This document shows, one piece after another, positions 38,258-47,468 of a DNA stretch of 64,000 nucleotides (its first letter is position 1; the number at the start of each line of letters is the position of its first letter). Where the stretch lies: contig OX365943.1 of the NCBI GenBank assembly GCA_947243795.1, positions 744,001-808,000 on the forward strand, in the 5' to 3' direction. Source of the stretch: Saccharomyces uvarum (Eukaryota > Ascomycota > Saccharomycetes > Saccharomycetales > Saccharomycetaceae). The position numbers were made by a program, and so were the translations under genes. The notes below the pieces were generated by a model, which saw nothing but the letters and a program-made list of their open reading frames with translations, was not told the DNA's origin and searched no databases.

Positions 38258-39295
38258 ATGTCTGTCACTGAATTGAGAAACGATATCCATAAGTTAGATA
38301 CCGGTTATGGTCTGATGAGTTTGACCTGGAGGGCTGAGCCCATTCCTCAATCGCAAGCCTTCGAAGCCATGCACAGAGCTGTTGAGTTGTCCAGAGAACG
38401 TGGCCACAAGGCCTTCTTCAACGTTGGTGAGTTTTATGGCCCGGACTTCGTTAACTTAATATTTGTTCGCGACTTCTTTGCGAAGTACCCAGATTTGAGA
38501 AAGCATGTAGTCATCAGCTGTAAAGGTGGTATGGACGTTGCCACTCTCACCCCCAAGGGTAGCCATGATGCCGTCCTTCAGAGTGTCAAGAACTCGGTCA
38601 GCGCCATTGGTGGCTACATCGACATCTTTGAGGTTGCTAGACTCGATACTTCTCTATGCACCAAAGGCGAAGTTTATCCATACGAATCGTTCGAAGCTCT
38701 TGCTGAAATGATCTCCGAAGGCGTTATTGGCGGTATTTCTTTGAGTGAAGTCACTGAAGAGCAAATCAGAGCTATTTACAAGGACTGGGGCAAGTACTTG
38801 ACCTGTGTTGAGGTCGAGGTTTCTTTGTTCAGTACCGATATTTTCCACAACGGAATTGCCAAGACCTGTGCCGAATTGGGGTTGACTGTCATCTGTTACT
38901 CTCCACTAGGTAGAGGGCTATTGACAGGCCAATTGAAGTCTAACGCTGACATCCCAGAGGGCGACTTCAGAAAGACACTAAAGAGGTTCAGTGATGAATC
39001 TTTGAAGAAAAATCTGGCTTTGGTTAGGTTCCTACAGGAAGAGATCATCGGCAAGCGTTCCAAGGACAACTCTATCACCCTGCCTCAATTAGCTTTGGGC
39101 TGGATCAAACACTGGAACTTTGCTCCTGAATACAAAGGCGCCAAATTCATCCCAATTCCTAGTGGTTCTTCTATCTCTAAGGTCAATGAAAACTTTGATG
39201 AAAAGAAAACACAACTTACCGACAAAGAGTTCAAAGCCATTAACGACTTCTTGGCTACTTTCCACACTGTTGGTGACAGGTACGAAATGAATTGA
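38258..39295 (+). CDS. Aldo-keto reductase, putative pyridoxal reductase (YPR127W)
   Basis: A 345-residue aldo-keto reductase, the same length as S. cerevisiae YPR127W and related to S. pombe pyridoxal reductase Plr1, which reduces pyridoxal to pyridoxine with NADPH. Seen: YGLMSLTWRAEP at 15-26, the tetrad tyrosine in FNVGEFYGPDFVNL, lysine in VVISCKGGMD, and the strand-helix pattern of a TIM barrel. NADPH-phosphate contacts appear near the end (FIPIPSGSSISKVNENF). The last 22 codons and the stop are followed by a second copy of the same DNA (39294-39360). The protein itself looks complete because the stop sits at the junction of the copies. Confidence 0.93.
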   Translation: MSVTELRNDIHKLDTGYGLMSLTWRAEPIPQSQAFEAMHRAVELSRERGHKAFFNVGEFYGPDFVNLIFVRDFFAKYPDLRKHVVISCKGGMDVATLTPKGSHDAVLQSVKNSVSAIGGYIDIFEVARLDTSLCTKGEVYPYESFEALAEMISEGVIGGISLSEVTEEQIRAIYKDWGKYLTCVEVEVSLFSTDIFHNGIAKTCAELGLTVICYSPLGRGLLTGQLKSNADIPEGDFRKTLKRFSDESLKKNLALVRFLQEEIIGKRSKDNSITLPQLALGWIKHWNFAPEYKGAKFIPIPSGSSISKVNENFDEKKTQLTDKEFKAINDFLATFHTVGDRYEMN

Positions 39296-39368
39296 GTTCA
39301 AAGCCATTAACGACTTCTTGGCTACATTCCACACTGTTGCTGACAGGTACGAAAGGAATTGAGTTCAA
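39227..39368 (+). repeat. 67-bp tandem duplication across the YPR127W stop codon
   Basis: Copy 1 is 39227-39293 and copy 2 is 39294-39360, both starting GAGTTCAAAGCCATTAACGA; a third partial start (GAGTTCAA) is at 39361-39368. The copies differ at three bases (T/A, G/C and T/G). The unit is not a multiple of three, so copy 2 is not read as part of the protein: the stop TGA is formed by the last T of copy 1 and GA of copy 2. The shared 8-mer GAGTTCAA at both ends suggests slippage or microhomology-mediated duplication. Confidence 0.95.
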
Positions 39369-39486
39369 GTTGAAATAACAAAAAAAAAAGTAGAGGATCA
39401 AGAATGCTTTGATTATATATATTGTTGGGTAATATATTTAACAACTTTAAAAACATTATGCTATTTTTCAGTATATAAGACTTCTT

Positions 39487-40476
39487 TCAAGTAGAAACCA
39501 GCTTATGGCGCCCGTTGTGTTTAAGGAAGAATGAGGAGTACAAGAAAATGAGTTTCTTTAACGACTTAGTCAATTCTCCCCTAAAAGTAAACAACAAGCC
39601 TTGCACAATCACACCCTTGGCCAGTTGAGGAAGGATTCCCTTCCAAAGCGATTTTAACCCTTCATTTTTATATAGATACAAAAGCGCTTCTTGGAAAGAA
39701 GTGAACCTCGAACCGGCACTTTGAAGCATTGTCTTAGCAACAATCAAAGGTTGCGTGATTAACGTAGAAATCATCTTGGAAAGAACGCCCAATACAAAAT
39801 TCTGGACCGCTGACAGATTGCCTACATCGTTAGAATGGTCATGGAAGAAAACTTCCTTCAATCTTTGAAATGAGGCGTATGTAATGGACGGGTTTATAGT
39901 CAACGCCAAACCTGTCCTCAAACCTTTCCAAAATGCAGTTAGGTCTCCGTTATTTTCTTTGTAGATATCCTTAACGACGTTACCAAACTTAGCAGACTCT
40001 GCAGAGCGGACAGTTTGTTGTCTTGTAGCCACCACGGCCATTGGTCCCGTGAAGAGTTGCGATATGCTGGCAGCCACCACTCCCAGAGCCAACTCTTCAA
40101 TTGTGGAAGGTGTGCCAGAACCAGCACGCCTTTTCAATAATTGCGGTCTCAATAGCTTATTTTTCATGTATGACTTTCTAATAAGAGTGTACCAGAAAAA
40201 ATAAACAAAATTTTGAACAAATGTGGCCACTGTAGTAACCGTCGCACCTTGATATAGCCCAAAAAAACCCTTTTCCTTGAATATACTTATCATACAGTCA
40301 AGAACATTCTTATACCTCTTCTTAGCCAGCCCCTTGTCCACATTATCAGGTTTACTTGCATCCGGATGAGAAACTTGCGATTGGATGATCGTTTTCGACA
40401 GATCCAAAGGGTACACTGCAATATTAGCCATTGCCGAAGCTACGGCACCCGTTAAAGCAGCCTCTAAAGTAAGCAT
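39487..40476 (-). CDS. ANT1: Peroxisomal adenine nucleotide carrier Ant1
   Basis: A 329-residue mitochondrial-carrier-family protein of peroxisomes (S. cerevisiae 328). Known role: exchanges cytosolic ATP for AMP, giving ATP to peroxisomal acyl-CoA synthetase for medium-chain fatty acid oxidation. Seen: three tandem repeats of about 100 residues. The first carries YPLDLSKTIIQSQ (residues 22-34), the second GPMAVVATRQQT, and the third QPLIVAKTMLQSAG; the first and third keep the Px[D/I]xx[K] style helix kink. Six membrane segments are visible. It is divergent from SCD6, and a possible oleate-type element lies upstream. The ATG at 40476 gives the family start. Confidence 0.95.
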   Translation of the reverse strand: MLTLEAALTGAVASAMANIAVYPLDLSKTIIQSQVSHPDASKPDNVDKGLAKKRYKNVLDCMISIFKEKGFFGLYQGATVTTVATFVQNFVYFFWYTLIRKSYMKNKLLRPQLLKRRAGSGTPSTIEELALGVVAASISQLFTGPMAVVATRQQTVRSAESAKFGNVVKDIYKENNGDLTAFWKGLRTGLALTINPSITYASFQRLKEVFFHDHSNDVGNLSAVQNFVLGVLSKMISTLITQPLIVAKTMLQSAGSRFTSFQEALLYLYKNEGLKSLWKGILPQLAKGVIVQGLLFTFRGELTKSLKKLIFLYSSFFLKHNGRHKLVST

Positions 40477-40957
40477 TGCTAGTGTATCCTCAACTGTTCT
40501 TCCTTAGCGTGTAGTCCAAGCACTGTATGCGAATTCTTGTAATAATATACCCTTATCGCGTATATTTTTCTCATCTTGCTCTTCTTATACTTCCAACTCT
40601 GACGAAATAGTCATTCGGACCGAGATGCAGGAATCGGATTTAAAGCTCGATCCGAGTTGAGCTTTTCAAAGGTGACACAATTTGTTCTACGTAAAGGCCC
40701 ACTGGACGCTAAATGTATTGCCATTTGAAGTAATAGAGTATTGGTTTTCCTTGGGAAAGACAGCAATATGCACTGTAATCACATCTATGGTTGGTAATTT
40801 ACCTATACGGTCATAGATAGCTGTCACCTTGCACGGTAAAAATTTAAACAATATCCGCGACTATTAAGAGCCATGTGGAGGCAGGTAGAAAAGACAAGAC
40901 ACCAACAGTGAGGAGGTTGAAAAAGAAGCATTCATCGAAGAAGAGCAGCAAACGGCA
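40477..40957. promoter_or_regulatory. ANT1/SCD6 divergent promoter with oleate-element-like palindrome
   Basis: A 481-bp spacer between divergent genes. CGGATTTAA...CCG at 40635-40654 resembles the oleate response element CGGN3TNA(N9-12)CCG bound by Oaf1-Pip2, but the inner gap is one base short. ANT1 is known to be induced by oleate, so the site, about 160 bp before its ATG, is worth testing. SCD6 has no site that I recognise. Confidence 0.4.
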
Positions 40958-42004
40958 ATGTCACAGTACATCGGTAAGACCATCTCTTTAGTCTCTGTGA
41001 CTGACAACAGATATGTGGGGCTTTTAGAAGATATCGATTCTGAAAAGGGTACGGTAACTTTGAGGGAGGTTCGCTGCTTCGGTACCGAAGGTCGTAAGAA
41101 CTGGGGTCCTGAAGAAATCTATCCAAACCCTACAGTATATAATTCGGTGAAATTCAACGGTAGTGAAGTCAAAGACTTGAGTATTTTGGATGCCAACATC
41201 AATGATATTCAGCCTGTTGTTCCTCAGATGATGCCACCTGCAACACAGGCCTCTCCTTCTCAACAAGCTCAATCGCCACATCAAGCACAAGCCCAAGCCC
41301 ATGCCCAGCCACAAGCACAAGCACAAGCGCAACCCCAGGCCACGAAGCCCGAATCCAATGTGCCTGCTGCGGTTGCTGGATATGGTGTTTATACACCATC
41401 TTCCACAGAAGCTACTACTGCCAAGAAAGATAATGCAATCCCACAGAATAGGGATGAACGTAAAGATGGTGAGCATGAGCAAAGGTATCAAAGAAATAAA
41501 TCAACTAACCGTGCTCCTCAATCGAATCGCAACCACAAAGTCGAAATTCCAAATGAAGATTTTGACTTTCAATCCAATAACGCAAAATTCACTAAAGAAG
41601 ACTCCAATGATTTGGAAAAGGAACAGGAATTGGAATCCGCTGCTGACAAAGAGGACGAATCCGATGAGGCATTTTATAATAAAAAATCGTCGTTTTTTGA
41701 CACTATTTCAACTTCCACGGAAACCAATACCAACATGAGATGGCAAGAAGAAAAAGTCTTGAATGTTGATACATTTGGACAAGCTTCTGCCAGACCAAGG
41801 TTCCATTCAAGGGGTCGTGGTCGCGGCCGTGGCAATTACAGAGGTAATAGGGGAAACACTAGAGGAAGAGGTGGCCAACGTGGCGGCTACCAAAACAGAA
41901 ACAACTACCAGAACAACAGAGGTGGCTACCAGAACTATCAAAACGATTCTCACGATAGGTCCTCCAACCAATTCTCTCAACCTCCTTCCAATGTCGAATT
42001 TTAG
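40958..42004 (+). CDS. SCD6: RGG-motif translation repressor Scd6 (LSm14 family)
   Basis: A 348-residue protein (S. cerevisiae 349). Known role: P-body protein that binds eIF4G through its RGG domain to block translation start, and promotes decapping with Dcp2 and Dhh1. Seen: N-terminal LSm14-type domain at residues 1-80 ([18 protein letters not shown] ... [13 protein letters not shown]), a Gln/Ala/Pro run at about 95-130 ([15 protein letters not shown]), FDF box near 199 ([13 protein letters not shown]), a charged FFD/TFG-like stretch ([12 protein letters not shown], then [10 protein letters not shown]), and a C-terminal RGG/RG/YQN region at about 285-335. All modules of the family are in order. 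It is convergent with NAT3. Confidence 0.95.
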   Translation: MSQYIGKTISLVSVTDNRYVGLLEDIDSEKGTVTLREVRCFGTEGRKNWGPEEIYPNPTVYNSVKFNGSEVKDLSILDANINDIQPVVPQMMPPATQASPSQQAQSPHQAQAQAHAQPQAQAQAQPQATKPESNVPAAVAGYGVYTPSSTEATTAKKDNAIPQNRDERKDGEHEQRYQRNKSTNRAPQSNRNHKVEIPNEDFDFQSNNAKFTKEDSNDLEKEQELESAADKEDESDEAFYNKKSSFFDTISTSTETNTNMRWQEEKVLNVDTFGQASARPRFHSRGRGRGRGNYRGNRGNTRGRGGQRGGYQNRNNYQNNRGGYQNYQNDSHDRSSNQFSQPPSNVEF

Positions 42005-42177
42005 AGTGATATGTCTATGTAAATTAAATATACCCTTCGGTATGTACATACAAACAAAATTAATAGTATTATAATCAGCTTCTTCGGACAATCCTTTGAT
42101 AGTAAGTTACCCAATACTCGTATACCTAGTTGTTCTCCCATATAGTATTGCGAGTCCATTATGAGGCCGCACTAATA

Positions 42178-42765
42178 CTAAAACCTTACATCATGCGGAT
42201 AACATTTATGGTTTCTTCCATCTGGCCGTACACTTTTGGCCTTATCTCTAGCCATAGCCTTTCTCATATCAAAGGCGTCCTTGTTGTCATCTACTTTTTT
42301 CAATGTGTCTGGATACCCATCTTCGCTTGAGTTATAATACCCAACTACCCTTCTGTAAACACTGTACCCTAATTTTTCGTAGAGTTTTATGGCCAATTGG
42401 TTGTTGCATTTAACAAAAAGATCGATAAAGTTGACTTCGTGGGGCATAACGTCCGTCATGGTCTCTAGAGTGTTGCATAATTTTGAAGCCAGCGATATTC
42501 GACGGAATCTTGGAGCGACCGTCACTGCGGTTATATGAGTGTGCCACTCCGCTGTCTTACCTTCTGTTTTCGCCATCATATAACCAGAAATATTGTGCTT
42601 GAAATTAGGATCAACCGTCATTTCTAGACTTTTGAAAAAGAGATCTGGCCATAGTATCATGTACTCAAAATAAAATTCTAGTGGGAAATTCTCTGTTAGA
42701 ATATCCAGATTGACATTATTAGCCTTGAACAAGTCAACAGGCTCAAAAGGCTGGATTGTCGTCAT
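42178..42765 (-). CDS. NAT3: NatB catalytic subunit Nat3
   Basis: A 195-residue N-terminal acetyltransferase of the GNAT fold, identical in length to S. cerevisiae Nat3. With Mdm20 it acetylates nascent chains starting Met-Glu, Met-Asp or Met-Asn, including actin and tropomyosin. Seen: strand-helix AVTVAPRFRRISLASKLCNTLE, with the acetyl-CoA motif RRISLA (a variant of R/QxxGxA); then FIDLFVKCNNQLAIKLYEKLGYSVYRRVVGYY, the typical motif B with LYEKLGY. I chose the ATG at 42765 (MTTIQPFEP); the frame is open a little further upstream but without an ATG. Confidence 0.97.
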   Translation of the reverse strand: MTTIQPFEPVDLFKANNVNLDILTENFPLEFYFEYMILWPDLFFKSLEMTVDPNFKHNISGYMMAKTEGKTAEWHTHITAVTVAPRFRRISLASKLCNTLETMTDVMPHEVNFIDLFVKCNNQLAIKLYEKLGYSVYRRVVGYYNSSEDGYPDTLKKVDDNKDAFDMRKAMARDKAKSVRPDGRNHKCYPHDVRF

Positions 42766-43264
42766 TTTCACCCCCTTCGTATATTTAACATACTATTGAC
42801 AAAGCAATACTTAGCACTACTCATGCCAATATCTTGAATTTAATGTTTTCTTATTGCTCGAAACTACCTCACATTGCATATCGCGAAACAAAAAACCATA
42901 CCACAATTAACATCCGGACATTCTTAAAATTTACAAAAACCCATACATATTAAACCAGCTTTTTTTTCAGAATGGTAAAAAGCTTCTTCCCCAAAAAGCA
43001 AACCAGTGCGGGCTCTGCCTGTTACCTTCCGCACGTTGGCTGGTGGGCTGCCGCCCCTACACGCCAAAGCCCTCCCTGGACGCATTACCAAGCCTTACTG
43101 GAGCTTCGTGATGGCGATTGCTGTGATCGTAGGAGCTTGTTGTCACTGCGCTTTCGTAATTTCGAAGATAGTAGATACTACTAGTGGTGGTAGTGTTAAG
43201 AAGGTTTGCGTTTTTTATATTGCAAATTTCAAAAGAAGGTAAGAACAGCAAACTACAAGACAAG
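42766..43264 (+). promoter_or_regulatory. RPS23B promoter with tandem Rap1 sites
   Basis: A 499-bp region between NAT3 and RPS23B. Two Rap1-type sites in the same orientation sit at 42910-42922 (ACATCCGGACATT) and 42937-42948 (AAACCCATACAT), 15 bp apart, about 320-355 bp before the ATG: the standard ribosomal-protein promoter design. A T-run follows at 42961-42967. The next part (about 43006-43140) is unusually GC-rich and carries short open frames of unclear meaning. Confidence 0.75.
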
Positions 43265-44113
43265 ATGGGTAAAGGTAAGCCAAGAGGTTTGAACTCCGCT
43301 AGAAAGTTGCGTGTCCACAGAAGAAACAAGTATGTACAATGACAGAATATTTTAGTGATTCCACTAAGTATGATAGATTCTTCATAACTAAAAGAAGTAA
43401 GAAGTAACCGTCGTTACTATGTGACATAAGTATACATGAGGTGAGAGTTTACAGAAAACGAAATACGTTTTAAAGGGCCATAAAGAGGAAGCCGTTCCAT
43501 TTTTGACAAATGATCTGACTAGATTAATGGTTACGTATAAAGAAAAGGTAGTCCTACCGCACAGAGGAAAGACGCTACCAATGAGGAATACATCAGAAAA
43601 AGTAGGAATACAAAGAACCATAATAAAACTTCCATCTTCGCAAATGATGAATCTACGTTATATGAACTCCGTTTACTAACAAATTGTATTAATTTTGGTG
43701 AAACCGTGTTTTACCAAACGTTAATTATCTTTTAAAATAGCCGTTGGGCCGAAAACAACTATAAGAAGAGATTATTGGGTACTGCCTTCAAGTCTTCTCC
43801 ATTCGGTGGTTCTTCTCACGCTAAGGGTATTGTCTTGGAAAAGTTGGGTATTGAATCCAAGCAACCTAACTCTGCTATCAGAAAGTGTGTTAGAGTTCAA
43901 TTAATCAAGAACGGTAAGAAGGTTACTGCTTTCGTTCCAAACGATGGTTGTTTGAACTTCGTCGACGAAAATGACGAAGTCTTACTAGCCGGTTTCGGTA
44001 GAAAGGGTAAGGCTAAGGGTGATATTCCAGGTGTTAGATTCAAGGTCGTTAAGGTCTCTGGTGTCTCCTTGTTGGCCTTATGGAAGGAAAAGAAGGAAAA
44101 GCCAAGATCATAA
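43265..44113 (+). CDS. RPS23B: 40S ribosomal protein uS12 (Rps23b), two exons
   Basis: A 145-residue protein of the small subunit decoding centre, equivalent to bacterial S12; it is made from joined exons 43265-43329 and 43741-44113. The spliced protein starts [20 protein letters not shown] and ends KEKKEKPRS. Seen: the conserved [10 protein letters not shown] loop with the proline that is hydroxylated by Tpa1 (PNSA motif) and the basic loop facing the decoding site. The intron 43330-43740 (411 bases) has 5' GTATGT, branch site TACTAAC at 43674-43680 and 3' TAG at 43738-43740. The exon 1/2 junction splits an Asn codon. Strong codon bias (AAG, GGT, TTG, AGA) marks high expression. It is a duplicate of RPS23A. 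Confidence 0.98.
43330..43740 (+). other. RPS23B intron
   Basis: A 411-base spliceosomal intron with yeast consensus signals: GTATGT at the 5' end, TACTAAC 60 bases before the 3' splice site, and TAG at the end. I found no snoRNA boxes (C/D or H/ACA) that I could support inside it. Confidence 0.96.
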
Positions 44114-44343
44114 GCAGATTTATATCACGATTCCATAATTCAAACAAATTTCTATTGTGTATGTATACGTTTAAGAGATCTAAATAATTCTTTAAAATCA
44201 TCAAACATTAAATTTATTTAATAACAACTCATTTGCTATAGAACCAAATATCATTCCAAGTTTACTAAACAAAATTACATGTATACGCGTATGTATTAAT
44301 ATATACGTACATTTCAAAAACTACAGTACTACCAGCCTTCCGT

Positions 44344-45579
44344 CTATTTGTGCTTCTTGTTTAATCTCGAAGTCAATCTCTTGTACATTTCACTGTTGTT
44401 TAAGGTGGAACCAACACCAACGGCTCTCGCGTTCGTAGGCACTGTGTTGACGTTACTTACAGGAGCATACTTGTAATCAGTGGTAGTTTGTGCAGGTGCA
44501 GCAGCTCTGTTCCTCCTTGCGGCAGCTTGTTCGTATAGAGTTTGTACTGAAGATCCGCGTGAAGTGGAGTCTTCACCGGATTTAGACTTCTTCTTTTTCC
44601 TATTTTTGGCAGAATCCATAACGGATTTCTTTCTCAATTTTTCAGAATCAAACTCAAGTTGCATAATCCTCTTATCTCTATAGTTATCGGAAGCTCCGAT
44701 GACTGGCCTTGTCCATTCGGCAATCAACTTGTCAGCCAGCCTAGCTAGTTGTGCTTCCACACGTTTAGATTTGGTGTAAAAGATAACCACTCTTCCTAGA
44801 CCACTCTCCTTTAAATGCTCAGTTTTCACTGGTAGATCATTTAAAGCTGCAAAAAGCGATTTTTGAATTTCAAAAGATGGTAGGGATCCGTCTGGTAAGG
44901 GTTCTAGCCATATCCTGACACTTTGTAGAAGATTATTATCTAATATGGTGTCAGCCAAGTTTGCCTTCGACAGTACGCTTACTACTTTAGGCAATAGTTT
45001 GACCTTTTGCATGGCAATCAAAGAAGTATCCCCAGTTTCGATTCTCTTGTTCAACGTGTCGATGTCCAGTTGAGCTGCAATATTCATTTCGTCTTTAAGT
45101 CTTAGGATTTTTTCATCTAGGTACTGTTCCAAGTCATCTTCATCCCTCCTCGTTCTTCTCACTTTAGGTTTCTTCAAAATACGGTCCAGTTTTTCTTCTA
45201 ATTCCTGTCTACTAGTTGGAGTGGCACTAGAATCCCTATCCATACTAATCCTATTTTCTACCACTGGTTGAGGACTTTGATTGTTATGTGCCTGCTTTTC
45301 TAACTCGTCATCAGATAGGTCTGCGCTGATATGCTTACGTTTCCTCTCTGCCGCCTCTACACGGCTGTTTTCGTCTATATTATCCTCATCGTCCCTGGCT
45401 TCATCACCCAAGTGGCCTGCATCCTTTAGGCCATCTTCTGCGACTCCTTGAGGCCCAATGTCTTCGATGTGATTTGTAGTTTTGTCCTCACCATTCAAAA
45501 CCGACTCATGCAGAAAAGCTGTGCCATCATCAGGCGTGGCTTCCATTACTGTAAATTGTTCTTGATCCGCAGCACTCAT
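44344..45579 (-). CDS. SPN1: Transcription and chromatin factor Spn1 (Iws1)
   Basis: A 411-residue nuclear protein (S. cerevisiae 410). Known role: binds Spt6, histones and RNA polymerase II elongation complexes; works after TBP at poised promoters such as CYC1. Seen: a long acidic, disordered N-terminus (residues 1-145), a conserved helical core at about 150-305 of the TFIIS N-terminal/LW type (for example KVKLLPKVVSVLSKANLADTILDNNLLQSVRIWLEPLPDGSLPSFEIQ), and a basic C-terminal tail (RKKKKSKSG, RLNKKHK) that contacts DNA. It is divergent from TOM5. Confidence 0.95.
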   Translation of the reverse strand: MSAADQEQFTVMEATPDDGTAFLHESVLNGEDKTTNHIEDIGPQGVAEDGLKDAGHLGDEARDDEDNIDENSRVEAAERKRKHISADLSDDELEKQAHNNQSPQPVVENRISMDRDSSATPTSRQELEEKLDRILKKPKVRRTRRDEDDLEQYLDEKILRLKDEMNIAAQLDIDTLNKRIETGDTSLIAMQKVKLLPKVVSVLSKANLADTILDNNLLQSVRIWLEPLPDGSLPSFEIQKSLFAALNDLPVKTEHLKESGLGRVVIFYTKSKRVEAQLARLADKLIAEWTRPVIGASDNYRDKRIMQLEFDSEKLRKKSVMDSAKNRKKKKSKSGEDSTSRGSSVQTLYEQAAARRNRAAAPAQTTTDYKYAPVSNVNTVPTNARAVGVGSTLNNSEMYKRLTSRLNKKHK

Positions 45580-45928
45580 TGTGAAAATGTGTTGCTTTTC
45601 TGTTCTATTACTACTAGTACCTCTCTGTATACCTTAACAAACAGCAGAGCTTTCCTCGATGCTCTGATAGGCTTCATTAAATGCAGTTGTAAGCACGCTG
45701 AGTAGTACAGCTGCGTGCTAACTCTTCCAAAACTTCCCTTCAAATTGGAAGAAATCCTGAGAGAAAAAAACACCCGCGCGTTACCCTTCCCTCGCCCATT
45801 ATCGCCATCATAAAATAGTGAAGTTTATTCGAGATTTTACTCTTTCTTTACCATGGAAGTGCATTGATTTACATGATTGTGGTTGCTACACAGGCGTTCA
45901 TCCCGGTCACATAACTCAATACTACAAA
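45580..45928. other. SPN1/TOM5 divergent promoter region
   Basis: A 349-bp spacer between divergent starts. GC-rich CACCCGCGCG near 45770-45779 is followed by pyrimidine-rich DNA. The TOM5 frame stays open upstream to an ATG at 45818, which would add 37 residues. I recognise no firm binding site. Confidence 0.45.
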
Positions 45929-46081
45929 ATGTTTGGTCTACCTCAGCAAGAAGTCTCCGAAGAAGAGAAAAGAGTTCATCAAGAACAAACCGAGAAAACC
46001 TTAAAGCAGGCTGCTTACGTGGCTGTGTTTCTCTGGGTTTCCCCAATGGTTTGGCATTTGGTGAAAAAGCAATGGAAGTAA
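45929..46081 (+). CDS. TOM5: Mitochondrial import receptor small subunit Tom5
   Basis: A 50-residue tail-anchored protein of the TOM complex in the mitochondrial outer membrane, identical in length to S. cerevisiae Tom5. It links receptor Tom22 and pore Tom40 and helps intermembrane-space and outer-membrane imports. Seen: acidic cytosolic N-terminus (FGLPQQEVSEEEKRVHQEQ), a single membrane segment at about 27-43 (AAYVAVFLWVSPMVWHL) with the helix-bending proline, and a short basic tail (VKKQWK). I start it at 45929 because that gives the known 50-residue form. Confidence 0.95.
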   Translation: MFGLPQQEVSEEEKRVHQEQTEKTLKQAAYVAVFLWVSPMVWHLVKKQWK

Positions 46082-46401
46082 ATGTCTAGTGAAAAATATT
46101 GCATTTATGTATGACATTAGATAGGTTTCTCTTTTTGTATTTGCTTTGACAGAAACAGTCAAATCACCCCCACCCCCCTTATATAGTTTAGTGGAAGACG
46201 TGTAAATAATTTTCAATATTGATACTGCCTCAATGGGCTCCAACTATATACTTTTTCAGCTGTGTATTTGTAAATCCATATGCATACGGATTCTGGCTTT
46301 TTTTCAGTTTTTCCATTTTTTAATTATATTATACTAGTCTTATTTGACTCTAAAACAAGAAATGATTGTAACGAACAACTACATCAAAACTCCAAGCACA
46401 A
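46082..46401. other. TOM5-MSS18 intergenic region
   Basis: A 320-bp AT-rich spacer with a C-rich patch (CACCCCCACCCCCC near 46168-46180). No gene, RNA or firm regulatory motif seen. Confidence 0.4.
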
Positions 46402-47220
46402 ATGGGATTAGCTGAAACCAGCTTTCTTCGACGGAACTGCATACTTGTAGAGCTTAAGTTATTCTACAATACGATGTTTCCACCCAAGGAACTATATTGG
46501 AACCATCGAATAACTACAGAATTGAGTAAATTCTCCGATATTAAATATGCAAGGCCAACTTTCGCAATTGGTAAGGGCACGTTCAAGAAGACGAGTCCGA
46601 AGTTAGACTTGATACTGGCTACCCCGGATATTCACAAACTGGCCACCGTTTTGTTCAATATAAGGGCGTTCATAATGAATAAAAAAGAGGAGACGTCAAC
46701 TGTAACGACGTGCCATCACGGTTCTGGTGTGCCAAGTAACGAAGGAGAGGGCGGCAATTTAGAACAGAAATACTCAAGTCTGCTAACCGCATGGAGCGGC
46801 GACATCGGAGGGCAAGACTCTTCTTTCACCCAGCTCCAACCTGATGCCAACTTATTATTTTTCAGGAGACCGGTGGATTACGCTAATACTACAGAAAATA
46901 GACATGTAGATTTATCTAGTAGAGATTTCTTTAGACTCCACGAAGAGCCGCATGGGAGAAATGAGGATGATCGTGCTGCTGACTATTCTCAATCACCAGC
47001 CGAGATTAAAGAAAGCGAGTACGGACCCAACCTAATTCAACTTGAACCTTCGTTGTACTACAATTATTCTTCGTTACCAGATAACATGAAACTTTGGCTG
47101 AATGGCCTAGAGGACAACAAGAAGACGATAATGGAAATTGATGAAAAGGCAACCGAAAGATTAGATATGTTGTTACATGGTTTCAAAGGATTTCCGGAGG
47201 TACATGGCAACAAAAGGTGA
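46402..47220 (+). CDS. MSS18: Mitochondrial intron-splicing factor Mss18
   Basis: A 272-residue protein (S. cerevisiae 268). Known role: nuclear-encoded factor needed for efficient splicing of the aI5-beta group I intron of mitochondrial COX1; restricted to yeasts close to Saccharomyces. Seen: no known domain; a basic early region (FAIGKGTFKKTSPKLD), a hydrophilic middle, and an acidic C-terminal part with helices (LPDNMKLWLNGLEDNKKTIMEIDEKATERLDMLLH). It evolves fast. If the aI5-beta intron is absent from this species' COX1, the gene could be losing constraint, but the frame here is intact. Confidence 0.9.
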   Translation: MGLAETSFLRRNCILVELKLFYNTMFPPKELYWNHRITTELSKFSDIKYARPTFAIGKGTFKKTSPKLDLILATPDIHKLATVLFNIRAFIMNKKEETSTVTTCHHGSGVPSNEGEGGNLEQKYSSLLTAWSGDIGGQDSSFTQLQPDANLLFFRRPVDYANTTENRHVDLSSRDFFRLHEEPHGRNEDDRAADYSQSPAEIKESEYGPNLIQLEPSLYYNYSSLPDNMKLWLNGLEDNKKTIMEIDEKATERLDMLLHGFKGFPEVHGNKR

Positions 47221-47433
47221 GTAAACGCCTTGAGATGCAGCCTGTGCCCCTAGTTTTTTTGTAAAATCATAGTAATAGCACCGGGGCTCATTAATATGCT
47301 TGTATATCTTTCTAATATACCCTGCCGATTTATGCAGGCACTGGTATTCAATACAATCGGCGTAAGCCACGACAAGTATTCGTTGTATACTCAATGTGCG
47401 CATTAACCCCCCCCCCCCCCCCCCCCACTCTCT

Positions 47434-47468
<35 letters not shown>

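Noticed and set aside
43330-43740. snoRNA within the RPS23B intron
   Set aside because: No box C/D or H/ACA pair with suitable spacing could be supported.
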